From NCBI GenBank assembly GCA_904501925.1, contig CAJGCO010000020.1, positions 1-25,676 on the forward strand: a stretch of DNA of 25,676 bases, in the 5' to 3' direction. This stretch comes from an uncultured Alphaproteobacteria bacterium (lineage in GTDB: Bacteria > Pseudomonadota > Alphaproteobacteria > RF32 > CAG-239). Positions 6,884-14,493 of the stretch are shown one piece after another. Each line of letters starts with the position of its first letter. Position 1 is the first letter of the stretch. The notes beneath the pieces are model-generated. The model had not been told where the DNA came from. It made no database searches and saw only the letters and a list, made by a program, of their open reading frames with translations. A program made the translations under genes and the position numbers.

Positions 6884-7029
6884 TTTTTTTCTCCTAAAAT
6901 TAAACATTATAAATCTCCAATAGTTTGTTGCGTTATAGATATAATTATGTTTTAATGTTTTTCTAGAGGAGGTAGTTTTTAGGTTGAAAAAAGAATATTA
7001 TTTTTTTAATATTTGTTGTGGAGTATGAT

Positions 7030-7707
7030 ATGAGTAAATTTTTGGATTTAATTATTGATTTATTTAAGTGGCCAGTTGCGCTTTTATGTGCAATTTCTGT
7101 GCCAGCGCTTGTTGATGCGCTTGACTATATCCAAGTAACAAATATTAAATTTTTAGTTTTTTTAGGTGGAGGAGTTGCTTATATTTTGTTTAAAATATTA
7201 GCCTCATCTAATATGAATATGTCTATGCTTACCTTAGCACATGAATTGACGCATGCTTTTTTTGCATTACTTACTTTTCATAAGGTTTCAGGAATTAGAA
7301 TAAATTATGATGATAGTGGTGGTAGTATGAAATTTAAGGGGCGAGGTAATTGGTTAATAGTTATTGCGCCATATTTCTTTCCGTTGTTTTTGTTTTCAAT
7401 AATGTTAAGTATTACGTTTTTTAGTGATAGAATACCTAATACATTGCTTGTTAATGGGGTTTTGGGTTACTTTTTTGCATATCATTTGGAAAGTATTATT
7501 TTACAAATTCATGGTGATCAACCAGACTTTAAACTTGTTGGGTTTCCGTTTTGTATTTTGTTTTTACCTGGTGCAAATTTATTTTTTGGAACATGTGTAG
7601 TTGCATTTAATAATGGTGGTTGGGTTAATATCAAAAGATATATTAAGATTGTAGAAAAACTTAATATGCAAACAATTGAGAAGTTATTAGATTATTTTAC
7701 CAACTGA
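7030..7707 (+). CDS. M50-like membrane metallopeptidase
   Basis: 225 residues from the ATG at 7030, which has GGAG 6 nt upstream (a GTG at 7018 is also in frame). About five hydrophobic helices are present. A zinc motif 'HELTH' (71-75) lies in a predicted membrane helix ('MLTLAHELTHAFFALLTFHKVSGI'), and 'HGDQPDF' (161-167) lies near a later helix, where M50 proteases carry their third zinc ligand, an Asp. This layout suggests an intramembrane zinc metalloprotease of the M50 type or an inactive relative. There is no PDZ domain, and the protein is shorter than RseP. Substrate and partner are unknown; the neighbours give no clue. Its 3' end overlaps the convergent ldcA by 11 bp. Confidence 0.65.
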   Translation: MSKFLDLIIDLFKWPVALLCAISVPALVDALDYIQVTNIKFLVFLGGGVAYILFKILASSNMNMSMLTLAHELTHAFFALLTFHKVSGIRINYDDSGGSMKFKGRGNWLIVIAPYFFPLFLFSIMLSITFFSDRIPNTLLVNGVLGYFFAYHLESIILQIHGDQPDFKLVGFPFCILFLPGANLFFGTCVVAFNNGGWVNIKRYIKIVEKLNMQTIEKLLDYFTN

Positions 7708-8584
7708 TATAGCACTCATTTGGGGAAGATATTAAATCTACTTTTATTCCGATTGGAAGTATTTGGCGATTGGGAATATGACCATATTGGAAGTTTTTAA
7801 TTATAGGAATGTTTAGTTCTTTGGAAAATTCATTTATACAATCATCAACATTGCCGTCTTCAATATCTATAATTTTTGAATTGGTAAAACTACCAAAGAT
7901 TATTGCTTTTACTTTGTCAAAGTTATTTTGAAGTTTTAGTTGGTTTAGCATTAAATCTATGCGATATGTTTTTTCATCATCATCTTCAATTAGAATAATC
8001 TTATCTGTTAAATCTGGAAAATATTGCGTTCCACAAAGAGATAAAAATACGCTTAAGCATCCACCAACAATTATCCCTGAGGTTTGACCTTGATTTAAGG
8101 AAGTTCCTGAAACAATTTTGTGGTTATTGTTAAACAAAATAGCTTCAAGATTATTTTTTAAGGTTGGGTTGATGTTTGGGGTGTTTATATCATAAAGAGG
8201 AAGAAATCCTGTATATGATGGATTGTTTGTTTTAGCAAAAAGGGCATTTTGTAAAACTGTAGAATCGCTTAATCCAAAGATGGGTTTAGGTTTTTTAGAA
8301 ATTAAATTATAATCAAGATATGGTAGTAATCTTAATGCTCCAGCTCCACCTCTTGTACAAAAAATGGCTTTAATTGTATCGTCTTCAAACATTTTGTTTA
8401 TATCTTGGGCTCTTTTGATGTCCGTTCCTGCCATGTATCGATATTGTGAGTATATATCGTTTGCAACAACGACTTCTAATCCGATAGAATTAAAATATTC
8501 AATGGATGGGGTTAAATCCTTGTCATTTAAGCAACTAGATGGTGCAATATAGCCAATTTTGTCGTTAGGGTTTAATAAGCTCAT
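7697..8584 (-). CDS. ldcA: Muramoyltetrapeptide LD-carboxypeptidase
   Basis: 295-residue S66 serine peptidase that removes the terminal D-Ala from recycled murein tetrapeptides in the cytoplasm, giving tripeptides. The family features are in order: 'IGYIAPSS' near the N-terminus, 'CTRGGAGALRLLPYLD' at 76-91, the nucleophile in 'GLSDST' (Ser106), the Glu in 'ILIEDDDEKTYRIDLML' (E200) and the His in 'FQYGHIPNR' (H269). All three catalytic residues are present, so it should be active. It starts in an ATGA overlap with the upstream MurC-like gene and has GGAG upstream, so the two are co-translated. It shares the operator-controlled promoter at 10005-10033. Confidence 0.9.
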   Translation of the reverse strand: MSLLNPNDKIGYIAPSSCLNDKDLTPSIEYFNSIGLEVVVANDIYSQYRYMAGTDIKRAQDINKMFEDDTIKAIFCTRGGAGALRLLPYLDYNLISKKPKPIFGLSDSTVLQNALFAKTNNPSYTGFLPLYDINTPNINPTLKNNLEAILFNNNHKIVSGTSLNQGQTSGIIVGGCLSVFLSLCGTQYFPDLTDKIILIEDDDEKTYRIDLMLNQLKLQNNFDKVKAIIFGSFTNSKIIDIEDGNVDDCINEFSKELNIPIIKNFQYGHIPNRQILPIGIKVDLISSPNECYISW

Positions 8585-9951
8585 TTTAATTTCTCCAACA
8601 ATTCATATCCCATATCAGTAATGGAGTTATCTCTTGCTCCCATTAAAACAATTCTATCGTTTGGTTTAGCTATTTCTAAAAGATATTGTTTTAGTTGATC
8701 TCGTGTATCAAAGAAAATAGCATTCAATCCTTTTTCGTTACCATAATTTGTTAGATCAAGAGATGAAATATCTTTTTTAACTGTGCCTCCTACAAAGAAA
8801 ATTTCAGGAATAAGAAGTACGTCGTCATAAGATAGATGTCTTACAAATGAATCTATAATTTCTTTTCCCATAAGGCGCATTGGTGAAAAACCATGTGGTT
8901 GGAACATTATTAAAAGTCTACCTTTGTAGTTTTTTAGAGCAGAAGTTGATGCATTTACTTTATCTGGATTATGAGCAAAGTCATCTATAACGGTTATATT
9001 AGAAGATGTTTTGCCTAGTACTTCTAAGCGTCGTTTGGTTCCATTAAATGTTGAAAGTATATTGCATGATTGATGAGGTGGAATACCTAACATTGAACAA
9101 CATGCAACAGCACACATAGCGTTTAATACATTAAAGCTACCAATTAGGTTTAATTTATATTGAGTGTTATCATAAGTATAAAGAGTGCCATCTGGGTGAG
9201 ATGAAATGTTTGATGCATAAAAAGATGAATTTGGATTGGTTATACTAAATGTTTTAGTATTTGGGTGGAAAGATATGATGTCTTTTGAATTTGGACAATC
9301 ATTATTAATTACTGCTCCATATTTTGCTTTACGAGCAAAATCTCCAAATAATACTTTTAGTTCATCGATTGATTTGTGGTCTAGGGTGATGTTGTTTATT
9401 ACAGAAATATAGGGTGTATATTTTTCTATTGAACCATCACTTTCGTCTGCTTCTATTACGCAATGTGTACCATTATTTAATATAACATTTGGAATCCCTT
9501 CTTGATTAGCATAATCTTTTAATAGCGCTCCATTAATAACAAGAGGAGATAAATTTGATTTATCTAAAATATAGCCAATCATTGCTGTAACAGTGGATTT
9601 TCCACTAGTTCCACCAACAGCAATGTTGTGTTCGTGGGATGAAAATATTTCTGCTAATAAATCGGAGCGTCGTTTTATTGGAATGTTTAGTTCTTTGGCG
9701 CGTTTAATGTCTGGAATGGTGTCTTCTACAGCAGTTGATGCATACAAAACTTCAATGTTTTCATCAACCATTGAGCCGTTTTGAGGGAAAATCTGGATGC
9801 CAATATTGGTGAGAGCTTGTTTGTTTTTTAAATCTTTTTGTTGGTCAAAACTTCTATCAGAACCTAAAACTTCGTAACCTTTGTATTTTAAAACTTGTGC
9901 AAGAGCACTCATTCCACTTCCAGATATTGCACAAAAACCAACTTTTTTCAT
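8581..9951 (-). CDS. MurC-like UDP-N-acetylmuramate amino-acid/peptide ligase
   Basis: 456-residue Mur ligase with all three domains. The N-terminal UDP-binding part opens 'KVGFCAISGSGMSALAQVLKYKG'. The ATP P-loop is 'GTSGKST' (114-120), where MurC and Mpl normally have GTHGKTT. Then come 'EADESDG' (167-173), 'GSFNVLNAMCA' and, in domain 3, 'DDFAHNPDK' (323-331) and 'FQPHGFSPMRL'. 'STAVEDTIPDI...PIKRRSDLLAE' and 'EADESD' resemble MurC more than Mpl. The Walker Lys is kept, but the loop His and the second His of 'DD(F/Y)xHHP' are replaced. Co-transcription with ldcA suggests peptidoglycan recycling, for example joining a recycled peptide to UDP-MurNAc as Mpl does, rather than de novo MurC. A standard murC elsewhere in the genome is expected but cannot be seen. 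A strong AAAGGAG site precedes the start. Confidence 0.8.
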   Translation of the reverse strand: MKKVGFCAISGSGMSALAQVLKYKGYEVLGSDRSFDQQKDLKNKQALTNIGIQIFPQNGSMVDENIEVLYASTAVEDTIPDIKRAKELNIPIKRRSDLLAEIFSSHEHNIAVGGTSGKSTVTAMIGYILDKSNLSPLVINGALLKDYANQEGIPNVILNNGTHCVIEADESDGSIEKYTPYISVINNITLDHKSIDELKVLFGDFARKAKYGAVINNDCPNSKDIISFHPNTKTFSITNPNSSFYASNISSHPDGTLYTYDNTQYKLNLIGSFNVLNAMCAVACCSMLGIPPHQSCNILSTFNGTKRRLEVLGKTSSNITVIDDFAHNPDKVNASTSALKNYKGRLLIMFQPHGFSPMRLMGKEIIDSFVRHLSYDDVLLIPEIFFVGGTVKKDISSLDLTNYGNEKGLNAIFFDTRDQLKQYLLEIAKPNDRIVLMGARDNSITDMGYELLEKLK

Positions 9952-10004
9952 AATAGACTCCTTTGTATTTTTATGGTTTCATTTTATGTAGAATAGTTTA
10001 ATTT

Positions 10005-10033
10005 TTTATAAAAAAAACTTGAACAGTGTTCAA
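10005..10033 (-). promoter_or_regulatory. Promoter of the MurC-like/ldcA operon
   Basis: On the minus strand TTGAAC (10028-10033), a 17-nt spacer and TATAAA (10005-10010) form a good promoter. Its -35 is the right arm of the 15-nt palindrome at 10019-10033. Confidence 0.7.
10019..10033. promoter_or_regulatory. Perfect palindromic operator, probable TetR binding site
   Basis: TTGAACAGTGTTCAA is a perfect 7+1+7 inverted repeat. It lies between the divergent MurC-like gene and the TetR gene and contains the -35 boxes of both candidate promoters. GAAC...GTTC half-sites are common in TetR-family operators. The expected effect is repression of the cell-wall operon and autorepression of the regulator. 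Confidence 0.75.
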
Positions 10034-10045
10034 AAATATTATAAT
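10019..10045 (+). promoter_or_regulatory. Promoter of the tetR-family gene
   Basis: TTGAAC (10019-10024) is the left arm of the operator and a perfect TATAAT follows at 10040-10045. The spacer is short (15 nt), so the exact -35 register is uncertain. The start codon is 35 nt downstream. Confidence 0.5.
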
Positions 10046-10080
10046 GATGTTTTTAGAGTAAATAATGTTAGGTTAGAAAA

Positions 10081-10683
10081 ATGGCAAAATCTAAAGAAGA
10101 AATTAGACTTGATTTAGTTGTTAAAGCTCGTGAAATTCTTAAAGATAAGGGATTAGATTATTTAACTGCACGTAAATTATCAGATTATTCAGGATATTCA
10201 GTTGGTACGATTTATAATCAATTTAAGAGTATGGATAATTTGATTATGTGGGAAAATTGTTTGACTTTAGATGAGTTATATCAATATGTTAGTAAAGCAG
10301 AAAAAACATCGGATGTATATAAAAATCTAAACAACTTGTTAGAGAAGTTTGTTGATTTTGTTTTAGAAAATAAGAGTTTGTGGTTTACTTTGTATAATTT
10401 TCACTTTAGAAGTATTATGGAAAAATATGAGATATCTTATTTGAAGAGAATCGTTAAAATTATTAAAATTTTAGAGAAAAATTTATTTAAGTTATTTGCT
10501 AAAGTTCCAAGTAATGAAAGAACTCTTTCAACTGAGGTGTTGGGAATTGCAATATTTGCAATGAGTTCTTTGCTAACAACAGAAAAAGAGTTTTCTTATC
10601 TTAAGAAAAAATATGTTGTGAAAATTTTATTTAATACATATTTAGCAGGTATGTCACGTCTTTCAAAGAATGGTTTATTCTAA
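10081..10683 (+). CDS. TetR family transcriptional regulator
   Basis: 200 residues. The N-terminal HTH is typical: 'VKAREILKDKGLDYLTARKLSDYSGYSVGTIYNQFKSMDNL' (about 14-54), with the family's 'GT(I/L)Y..F' at 42-48. The C-terminal ligand-binding and dimerisation part is all helical and diverged, so the effector cannot be inferred from it. It is divergent from the MurC-like/ldcA operon, with the 15-nt palindrome between them covering both -35 regions. The simplest reading is a local repressor of that operon and of itself. The effector may be a murein-derived molecule, but that is inference. Its 3' end overlaps the convergent pntB by 9 bp. Confidence 0.9.
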   Translation: MAKSKEEIRLDLVVKAREILKDKGLDYLTARKLSDYSGYSVGTIYNQFKSMDNLIMWENCLTLDELYQYVSKAEKTSDVYKNLNNLLEKFVDFVLENKSLWFTLYNFHFRSIMEKYEISYLKRIVKIIKILEKNLFKLFAKVPSNERTLSTEVLGIAIFAMSSLLTTEKEFSYLKKKYVVKILFNTYLAGMSRLSKNGLF

Positions 10684-11997
10684 GTACGTGATTATTTGTT
10701 TGGTGATTTCTTTTGCATCACCTAATAACATTAAGGTTTTATCTAAATAAAATAATGGGTTATCTAATCCAGAATATCCTGGTGATAAAGAGCGTTTTAC
10801 AAAAATTATTCTTTTTGCAAGTTCGGCATTAAGTATTGGCATTTTGTATATTGAACTTTGAGGATCTGTGTTTGCAAGAGGATTAGTTATATCGTTTGCA
10901 CCAATTATAAAAGCAATATCTGTGGTTTCGAAATCTTGGTTTATATCTTTTAATTCAAATACATCTTGAGCGGGGAGATTGGCTTCAGCAAGTAGTACGT
11001 TTAAGTGTCCAGGCATTCTTCCGGCGATTGGATGAATTGCAAATTTTACATTTACGTGGTATTTATTTTTTAAGATGTTTGCCATATTTACAACTTCGTA
11101 TTGAGCATTTGATGCTGCTAAGCCGAATCCAGGGATTATTATGACTTTGTGAGCATTTTCTAGTAAAAATGAAGCATCTTTTGGGGTGGCTTTGTGTATA
11201 TGGTGATGAGATGATTCTAAATTTTTATTTTTTTGATTGGTTGTAAATATAGATGAAAGTTTTCTATTTAAGGCTTTGGTCATGGAATGAGTTAAAATTA
11301 GTCCACTGGAGCCAATGATTGAGCCAACAATTATAAGTAATATATTACTTAAGCTAAATCCCACAAGGACTGCACACCAACCCGATAATGAGTTTAGAAT
11401 CGATATGATAATTGGCATGTCAGCACCACCTATTGTTAGAACAAAAAAGAAGCCAAATGAAAGACTTAGTGAGATAAAAATATAAAGGTATTGTGGGAAA
11501 AAGTTAAAAGTAAAATATGTTGAGATTAAGAGAGCTGTTAAGATAAAATAGTTTATAATATGGAGGGGGAAATTTGGTATTGGAATATTGATATTTTGAA
11601 GTTTTATGAAGGTTGCAAAAGAGCTTGAAAATGTGACTAACCCTATGAAAATAATTAATAAAATTAGTGAGTGGTGATGGGGTGTTGTGTTGGTTTCGGT
11701 TAGAGCTATTAAAGATGATGATAAGCCTCCTAAGCCATTGAAAATAGCAATCATTTGGGGGAGATTTGGTAAAGTTATGCGTGAAGAAACAATAATACTA
11801 AGTATTGCACCAGTTATAATTAGGGATAAAACAGGGATTAAATGGTGTGAATTTAGGTGTAATAAGGTATAGATTATGGAAAATAAAAGTGAAAAAGTGG
11901 CAATATAGTTGCCTAAATAGGCTTTTTTAGGTTCTGCTAAAAAATAGATTGATAAAATTATTAATGCGTAAATGATTACATATATGATGTTAGTCAT
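10675..11997 (-). CDS. pntB: NAD(P) transhydrogenase subunit beta
   Basis: 440 residues. It is the beta subunit of the proton-translocating transhydrogenase, which drives NADH + NADP+ to NAD+ + NADPH with the proton gradient in the inner membrane. The N-terminal part (about 1-250) has eight or nine membrane helices, including 'LPNLPQMIAIFNGLGGLSSSLIAL' and 'IGGADMPIIISILNSLSGWCAVLVGFSL'. The C-terminal NADP(H)-binding domain III follows, with 'IIPGFGLAASNAQYEV', 'IHPIAGRMPGHLNVLLAEA', 'FIIGANDITNP', 'MPIL' and 'KRSLSPGYSGLDNPLF', all family hallmarks. Slightly shorter than the usual approximately 460. The start overlaps the pntAB end by 8 bp, with AAAGGA upstream. Confidence 0.95.
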   Translation of the reverse strand: MTNIIYVIIYALIILSIYFLAEPKKAYLGNYIATFSLLFSIIYTLLHLNSHHLIPVLSLIITGAILSIIVSSRITLPNLPQMIAIFNGLGGLSSSLIALTETNTTPHHHSLILLIIFIGLVTFSSSFATFIKLQNINIPIPNFPLHIINYFILTALLISTYFTFNFFPQYLYIFISLSLSFGFFFVLTIGGADMPIIISILNSLSGWCAVLVGFSLSNILLIIVGSIIGSSGLILTHSMTKALNRKLSSIFTTNQKNKNLESSHHHIHKATPKDASFLLENAHKVIIIPGFGLAASNAQYEVVNMANILKNKYHVNVKFAIHPIAGRMPGHLNVLLAEANLPAQDVFELKDINQDFETTDIAFIIGANDITNPLANTDPQSSIYKMPILNAELAKRIIFVKRSLSPGYSGLDNPLFYLDKTLMLLGDAKEITKQIITYLE

Positions 11998-12271
11998 TAT
12001 TTTTTCCTTTGGGTTTAAACATGTTTAACATTTTTTGAGAAATGTAGAGGCCTCCAAATATGTTTATTGATGCAGTGAATATGGCTGAGTATAATATGTA
12101 GATATTTATTGGCGATGTGGTGGAGTTTAGTGAAAGTATTGCACCAATAAGTATAATTCCAGATATTGCATTTGTAACACTCATTAGAGGGGAGTATAAA
12201 ACAGGGGTTACGTTTTGAATTGCAAAATAACCAATAAAACATGATAAAATGAAGATATCAAATAAAAACAT
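11990..12271 (-). CDS. pntAB: NAD(P) transhydrogenase subunit alpha, part 2
   Basis: 93-residue membrane part of the split alpha subunit with about three helices. The signature 'PLMSVTNAISGIILIGA' (about 28-44) is the most conserved segment of this subunit. In alphaproteobacteria alpha is encoded as two proteins (PntAA soluble, PntAB membrane), which matches the arrangement here. An AAGGA site lies 9 nt before the ATG, 11 nt after the pntAA stop. It assembles with PntAA and PntB. Confidence 0.95.
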   Translation of the reverse strand: MFLFDIFILSCFIGYFAIQNVTPVLYSPLMSVTNAISGIILIGAILSLNSTTSPINIYILYSAIFTASINIFGGLYISQKMLNMFKPKGKNND

Positions 12272-12282
12272 TTTAAAAATCC

Positions 12283-13251
12283 TTATGAAACTTTAAATAA
12301 CATTGGTTTGATATAGTCTTGAGACAGATTGATGTGGTTGTTGGATGTGATTGTGGTTATTAAGTTTAGCATGTTGTTTGCGAAAAGATTGGTTGCAGAT
12401 GATGGAAATAGGCGTTCAAAATATAGGTTTCGATGAAAAAAGAAATAAGGGGTAGAAAGGGTGTTTTTTTGTATGTCTATGTTGTTAGGGGTGGTATCAA
12501 TAATTATTGGGTGAGAAGTTAGTTTTTTTAAGATATCTAAATGTAAGATGTTGGGTGATGACAATCTGCTAACGGTTGTAATTATAAAATTTTTATTGTC
12601 TAGATGTTGGGGGATGTTTTTTGAATTTATAAAATTTGCACCAACAGATTTGGCTAGTTCTTCTTTTTTATTGTCTATATCTGCTATGGTTACATCTACT
12701 CCATTACGTTTTAGGGTGGAGGCTGCTTGAAGACCGGTTATACTAGCTCCGATGATAAGGGCTTTAGATTGAGGAATAGATGTTGATGCTGTAAAAAGTT
12801 GGGGGGCTATGCGAGACGATTTATAAAGTGCATAGATACTAGCAGAATATCCACGAATTGTGTGTTGTGAGCTTAAAATATCTATACTTTGTGCAATTGA
12901 TGTGCGAGGGACTTTTTCTAAACGTATAAATGTTGCGGGTGTTGAAATATTTGAAAAATTAAAATTTGAAAAATCGGATATTAATATTTGTTTGGAGTTT
13001 AAGGTGTTTATTAGGTTATTTGGAGGAGGAGTTATTTGTAATAAGATATCGCTTTTTTTATATATTTCATTTTTATCTTTAAAAATAACATTAGATGATA
13101 GGTATTGTTTGTTTGAAAAGAGGGAATTTTTGCCAATATCTTTTTCTAATAGAATGGTGTGACCAAGAGAGCTTAGGGTTTTTGCAACATCTGGAGTAAG
13201 AGCTGTTCTGGTTTCTTTTTTGGAAAATTCTTTTATTGAGCCAATTATCAT
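12283..13251 (-). CDS. pntAA: NAD(P) transhydrogenase subunit alpha, part 1
   Basis: 322-residue soluble NAD(H)-binding domain I. It has 'KKETRTALTPDVAKTLSSLGH' at the N-terminus (family: ER R.A.TP..V..L...G), 'RLEKVPRTSIAQSIDILSSQHTIRGYSA' (family: R.QSMDALSSQAN.AGYKA) and the NAD Rossmann motif 'ALIIGASITGLQAASTLKRNGVDVTIADI' (family: GAGVAGLQA). It is shorter than the usual 370-390 residues, and several hallmark positions are changed (Q to D in the binding loop region, GAGVAG to GASITG), so it is clearly diverged. The intact pntAB and pntB genes argue that the complex still works. First gene of the pnt operon, with an AAGG site 8 nt before the start. Confidence 0.9.
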   Translation of the reverse strand: MIIGSIKEFSKKETRTALTPDVAKTLSSLGHTILLEKDIGKNSLFSNKQYLSSNVIFKDKNEIYKKSDILLQITPPPNNLINTLNSKQILISDFSNFNFSNISTPATFIRLEKVPRTSIAQSIDILSSQHTIRGYSASIYALYKSSRIAPQLFTASTSIPQSKALIIGASITGLQAASTLKRNGVDVTIADIDNKKEELAKSVGANFINSKNIPQHLDNKNFIITTVSRLSSPNILHLDILKKLTSHPIIIDTTPNNIDIQKNTLSTPYFFFHRNLYFERLFPSSATNLFANNMLNLITTITSNNHINLSQDYIKPMLFKVS

Positions 13252-13318
13252 TTTTTAAACCTTACATTAAACATTGGTGTTTTATGATGGTTATATATGC
13301 AATAAAAGAAGAGTATCA

Positions 13319-13855
13319 ATGTTGGAATATTTAAAAATATTTATAATGTTTGCTAGAATTGGGCTATTTACCTTTGGTGGCGGATTAGCGATGTTTCCAA
13401 TGTTTAAGAAGGAATTAGTTGAAAAAGGTGGGTATGTAACAGAAGAAGATTTGATTGATTATTATTCAATAGGGCAATGTACTCCAGGGATTATTGCTAT
13501 TAATGTTGCAACATTTACAGGATATAGAATAAAAAGAACAAAAGGAGCGGTGGTTGCAACTTTAGGTGTTGTGTTTCCTTGTTTAGTTATAATAATGGCG
13601 CTTGCCGGAGTGTTAAATGTTTTTGCGGATAATGAAATGGTTAATCATGCTTTTAGTGGTGTAAGAATTGGCGTTACTGCTTTATTGGCAAATGAGATGA
13701 TAGGAATTTTTAAAAAGAGTGTGACTAATAAGTTGCAACTGATTATTATGATTGTTGCATTTGTTTTGGTGATAGGGTTTAAAATTTCATCTATTGTTGC
13801 TGTTATGTTAGCAGGTATTTGGGCAGTTGTATCATATTTGAGGAAGAAAAAATGA
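13319..13855 (+). CDS. Chromate transporter-family (CHR) protein, first half
   Basis: 178 residues from the ATG at 13319 (AAGAAGAG just upstream; a TTG 15 codons earlier is in frame but unsupported). Short-chain CHR domain: 'FARIGLFTFGGGLAMFPMFKKELVEKGGYVTEEDLIDYYSIGQCTPGIIAINVATFTGY' carries the family's FGGG and 'Q.TPGP....A.F.G' motifs, followed by four or five hydrophobic helices. Short CHR proteins usually occur as adjacent pairs that together equal one full-length ChrA, as here. Known members export chromate; many others have unknown anion substrates. It overlaps the next gene by ATGA. Confidence 0.88.
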   Translation: MLEYLKIFIMFARIGLFTFGGGLAMFPMFKKELVEKGGYVTEEDLIDYYSIGQCTPGIIAINVATFTGYRIKRTKGAVVATLGVVFPCLVIIMALAGVLNVFADNEMVNHAFSGVRIGVTALLANEMIGIFKKSVTNKLQLIIMIVAFVLVIGFKISSIVAVMLAGIWAVVSYLRKKK

Positions 13856-14370
13856 TACATTGGGTGTTATTTGTTGAGTTTTTTAAAATTGGGTTGTTTG
13901 CTATTGGAGGGGGACCTGCAACAATACCTTTTTTGTTTGATTTAACAAAACATTATGATTGGTTTAGCGCAGAAGAGCTTGCTAATATGGTTGCAGTTTC
14001 TCAATCAACACCAGGTCCTGTTGGAATAAATATGGCAACATATGCTGGTTTTCAAGCAGGTGGAATATTGGGAGGATGTATTTCAACTTTTAGTTTAGTT
14101 TTGCCGTCTCTTATTATTGTTGTTTGGGTTTCAAAAGCATTGAGACGATGTGCTAATAATCCGATATTACATGAGGTTATGTTTACAATACGTCCAGTTG
14201 TTGTTGTTTTGATTGGGTTGGCCTGTTGGGAGTTATTTAAAATTAGTGTTAGTAATTATTATACGGCAATGGTGTGGGTAGCACTATGTATAATGATTTA
14301 TTTTTATAAAAAAAGCCCAATTTTTTATATTATACTGTCTGCGTTATTGGGTATTGTATTAAAGTTATAG
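13852..14370 (+). CDS. Chromate transporter-family (CHR) protein, second half
   Basis: 172 residues from the ATG at 13852, with AGGAAG 6 nt upstream and an ATGA overlap with the first CHR gene. Same fold: 'FFKIGLFAIGGGPATIPFLFDLTKHYDWFSAEELANMVAVSQSTPGPVGINMATYAGF', then hydrophobic helices. The partner proteins probably insert in opposite orientation to form one transporter. Substrate uncertain (chromate or another oxyanion). Confidence 0.88.
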   Translation: MIHWVLFVEFFKIGLFAIGGGPATIPFLFDLTKHYDWFSAEELANMVAVSQSTPGPVGINMATYAGFQAGGILGGCISTFSLVLPSLIIVVWVSKALRRCANNPILHEVMFTIRPVVVVLIGLACWELFKISVSNYYTAMVWVALCIMIYFYKKSPIFYIILSALLGIVLKL

Positions 14371-14447
14371 AATATTTTATAGTTATTAAATGCTTGCTAT
14401 TTAAAATTTTTTGTTATAGAAAAGGGTAAATTTTAGCGCTAGATTTT

Positions 14448-14477
14448 GCCTTTAATGTTTGATTAGAGGCTTTTTTT
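14448..14477 (+). terminator. Intrinsic terminator directly upstream of typA
   Basis: GCCTTTAAT-gtttg-ATTAGAGGC (9 bp with one U-G) is followed by seven T. It lies 78 nt after the CHR stop and only 16 nt before the typA start, with the T tract running into the AAGGA ribosome site. It may end the CHR operon, or act as an attenuator for typA. Confidence 0.8.
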
Positions 14478-14493
14478 AAGGAAATGATAGAAA

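Noticed and set aside
6961..7029. AGGAGG followed by a TTG and a 14-codon frame ending over the M50-like start, as a leader peptide
   Set aside because: The spacing to TTG is long (11 nt), the codons carry no pattern, and no terminator or alternative hairpins follow. Probably chance in AT-rich sequence.
12860..13162. 100-codon open frame on the plus strand
   Set aside because: Antisense to pntAA, which is supported by motifs and operon context; no start signal.
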